Shown one piece after another: positions 62,236 through 64,000 of a stretch of 64,000 nt of DNA (positions are counted from its first letter, which is position 1; each line of letters starts with the position of its first letter). The stretch is from Flagellimonas hadalis (lineage in GTDB: Bacteria > Bacteroidota > Bacteroidia > Flavobacteriales > Flavobacteriaceae). The notes under the pieces were generated by a model. The model saw nothing but the letters and a program-made list of their open reading frames with translations. It was not told where the DNA came from and searched no databases. Location of the stretch: assembly GCF_007785775.2 (NCBI RefSeq), contig NZ_VNIK02000001.1, forward strand, positions 856,678 through 920,677. Reading direction: 5' to 3'. Both the position numbers and the translations under genes were made by a program.

Positions 62236-64000
62236 GCCGTTTCCAGTTTTTCATGGGGCAAAACCAACGTCACCACAGTTCCTTTTTTATTGTACTTGGC
62301 CCTATCCTCAATGGCAACCGACCCTTTCATTTTGAAATAGGTGGATAAAATTTTCAATCGCTCGGAGGTTATTTGTGTCGCCAATGATTTTTTGCCGTTT
62401 CCGTTCTTTTCCTTTTGGGAATCTATGCCGATGCCATTGTCCTTAATGATGCATACCAATTCTTCATTCAGATATTTTAAGTGCATCTCAATCTTTCTGT
62501 CCGTGGTTTGTTTGGCAAAAGCGTGTTCTATGGCGTTTTCAATGAATGGTTGTATGAGCATTGGGGGTATTTTGAACAATGAACCGTCTATGCCTTCATC
62601 TATAGTGATCGAAAATTCATAAGCGTCATTTTCCAGGTTCTGAAGGGCCATGTAGTTTTCAACAGCGGCCAGCTCCTGTGAGAGCAACACCATTTTGTCC
62701 CTTGAATTTTCCAAGGTTATCCGAAGCAATCTGGAGAATTTGGCCAAATAATCGACTGATTTTTTCTCTTCCTTGTTCAATATCATGCCCTGCAAAACGG
62801 AAAGTGAATTGAACACAAAATGCGGATTCATTTGCGAGCGCAGCAATTTTTGCTCCGTGATGATGCTCTGGTTCTTGACCTTGATAGTGTTGAATTTCTG
62901 ATAAAAGATCATGGAGCCCAAGAAAATCGAGACCAACAAAATACCTATAATGGCCCAAAGTAGATTTTGGTTGGAGCGATCCAGGTCTTGGGAGGTTGCG
63001 AGAACGGTTTTTGTAAGTTTCAATTCCCGGATATTGGCAGAATCAAGGGCCTGTTTGTATTTGTATTCATATTCGATTTGCGTGATTTTTTCAATATTCT
63101 CTTTATTGAACAAACTATCGTTCAAGGCTTTGAACTGTTGATGACTTTCCAATGCCTTTTTATAGAGATGGGTATTCTCGTAAATTATGGTAAGGAGTCC
63201 TGCCGCCTTTTTCTGGTTTTCAAGTAGTTCCAGTTCCTCGGCCATCTGTTTGCCTTCATTGACAAATGCAAGTGCTTCGCGGTATTTCTTCTCAAAAACA
63301 TAGGTTTCTGCAATACCCAAGAGACTGGTTGGCAAAATATCCCTGTTGCCCGTATTTAGACAAATGTCCCTTGCTTCCATAAAGTTTGTACGGGCCTGCA
63401 CAGGTTCATCCAACAATAGATTGACTTCTGCAATATTGTTGTAACAGATTGCGGTATGCCTTACATTCTCGATTTGACGACTGGTTTCCAGTGATCTCTG
63501 ATAATTTTCAAGCGCTTTGGAATACGCTTTTTCATCTTTGAAGATGTTGCCGATACTGGCCTCGTTCATGGCCATGAGTCGTTTGTTCCCGATTTTTGTC
63601 GAATAGGCCAAAGATTGCTGGTGATACCTTAGGGATTTTTCATTGTCTTTTAGCGAGTTGTACACTTCACCCAGGTCATGCAGCTTGATGGCCATACCCA
63701 GCATGTCGCCCGTTTTCTTGTCAAAGTCCAGTGCTTTGTTCAAATAGTCAATGGCCAAGGGGTAATTGCCCTGTTTTTTATATACAACACCCAAATTGGT
63801 ATACACGTAAGAAACTCCATCCTCATCGCGACTGTCTTCACTCAATTTCAGGGCATGCTTATAGTTTGAAATGGCATCATTGAAATTTCCACTTTCGGAA
63901 TAGGCGTTTCCACTGTTTATCAGGCAGGTGACAAGTTCCGTAGTATCTTTTAGCGCTGCATAGATTTCGGAAGCTTTTTTATAGGCTTCTATAGCTTCAT
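62232..64000 (-). CDS. TPR-containing LytS-type sensor histidine kinase, 5' end beyond the window
   Basis: The frame is open to the right edge, so the start lies outside; at least 589 residues are present. The N-terminal visible part has about seven tetratricopeptide repeats (EAIEAYKKASEIYAAL, YPLAIDYLNKALDFDKKTGD, YSKALENYQRSLETSRQ). A coiled coil and one transmembrane helix (LLWAIIGILLVSIFLGSMIFY) follow, then the His_kinase domain with the acceptor in QMNPHFVFNSL, and an HATPase domain with N-box PFIENAIEHAF. TPR kinases of this kind are frequent in Bacteroidota. It pairs with the LytTR regulator downstream. Confidence 0.93.
   Translation of the reverse strand, partial: EAIEAYKKASEIYAALKDTTELVTCLINSGNAYSESGNFNDAISNYKHALKLSEDSRDEDGVSYVYTNLGVVYKKQGNYPLAIDYLNKALDFDKKTGDMLGMAIKLHDLGEVYNSLKDNEKSLRYHQQSLAYSTKIGNKRLMAMNEASIGNIFKDEKAYSKALENYQRSLETSRQIENVRHTAICYNNIAEVNLLLDEPVQARTNFMEARDICLNTGNRDILPTSLLGIAETYVFEKKYREALAFVNEGKQMAEELELLENQKKAAGLLTIIYENTHLYKKALESHQQFKALNDSLFNKENIEKITQIEYEYKYKQALDSANIRELKLTKTVLATSQDLDRSNQNLLWAIIGILLVSIFLGSMIFYQKFNTIKVKNQSIITEQKLLRSQMNPHFVFNSLSVLQGMILNKEEKKSVDYLAKFSRLLRITLENSRDKMVLLSQELAAVENYMALQNLENDAYEFSITIDEGIDGSLFKIPPMLIQPFIENAIEHAFAKQTTDRKIEMHLKYLNEELVCIIKDNGIGIDSQKEKNGNGKKSLATQITSERLKILSTYFKMKGSVAIEDRAKYNKKGTVVTLVLPHEKLETA

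Overview
The window looks like chromosomal DNA of a member of the Flavobacteriaceae (Bacteroidota), probably a marine, polysaccharide-degrading one. The grounds are a SusC/SusD pair, many lipoproteins with a cysteine after a short hydrophobic signal, a propeller-type PUL regulator, two formylglycine sulfatases, TAnnTTTG promoter boxes and few Shine-Dalgarno sites. I could not run a search, so the genus stays open. I see no tRNA, rRNA, CRISPR array, insertion sequence or phage gene.

Layout from left to right. 1-3871 is a minus-strand polyamine cluster: arginine decarboxylase, an agmatinase-like ureohydrolase, a bacterial deoxyhypusine-synthase homologue and a small acidic protein. 4326-7007 holds a two-subunit molybdenum hydroxylase. 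7182-26658 is a minus-strand polysaccharide utilisation locus: membrane-spanning regulator, SusC, SusD, a surface lipoprotein with a duplicated LamG domain, two GH144 enzymes (a family of endo-beta-1,2-glucanases), an esterase-like hydrolase, a GH43-like enzyme with a carbohydrate-binding domain, a GH3 beta-glucosidase, a sulfatase and a secreted EEP-fold protein. The likely flow is surface capture and endo-cleavage of a beta-1,2-glucan, import by SusC/D, and trimming by GH3; the sulfatase, GH43 and esterase suggest a decorated substrate.

27010-29539 encodes an outer-membrane barrel and a PAP2/vanadium-haloperoxidase-type lipoprotein. 29546-32013 is a split alkylation-repair cluster (AlkB, stand-alone Ada metal-binding domain, a 2OG-Fe(II) oxygenase, and an AraC-Ogt gene that is frameshifted just before its active-site cysteine). 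32094-34014 has a WYL regulator divergent from DinB, with two matching 16-bp palindromes placed symmetrically on the two promoters. 34148-37162 is a large beta-propeller protein and 37433-39832 a hybrid histidine kinase, followed by a remnant of an M43-type protease. 40020-47734 is an RND efflux operon with an AraC regulator and a short-chain dehydrogenase. 48140-52509 holds a second sulfatase, CsbD, a small Rho-N-like protein, an AI-2E-type permease and ribose-5-phosphate isomerase A.

52872-59364 is an eight-gene, nearly gapless minus-strand operon (DUF3137, DUF1266, LemA and five proteins I do not recognise, two of them paralogous). It is my best candidate for an undescribed envelope system. 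59537-64000 has a lipoprotein with cadherin-like repeats and an Lcl/DUF1566 domain, then a LytTR response regulator with a TPR histidine kinase that runs off the right edge.
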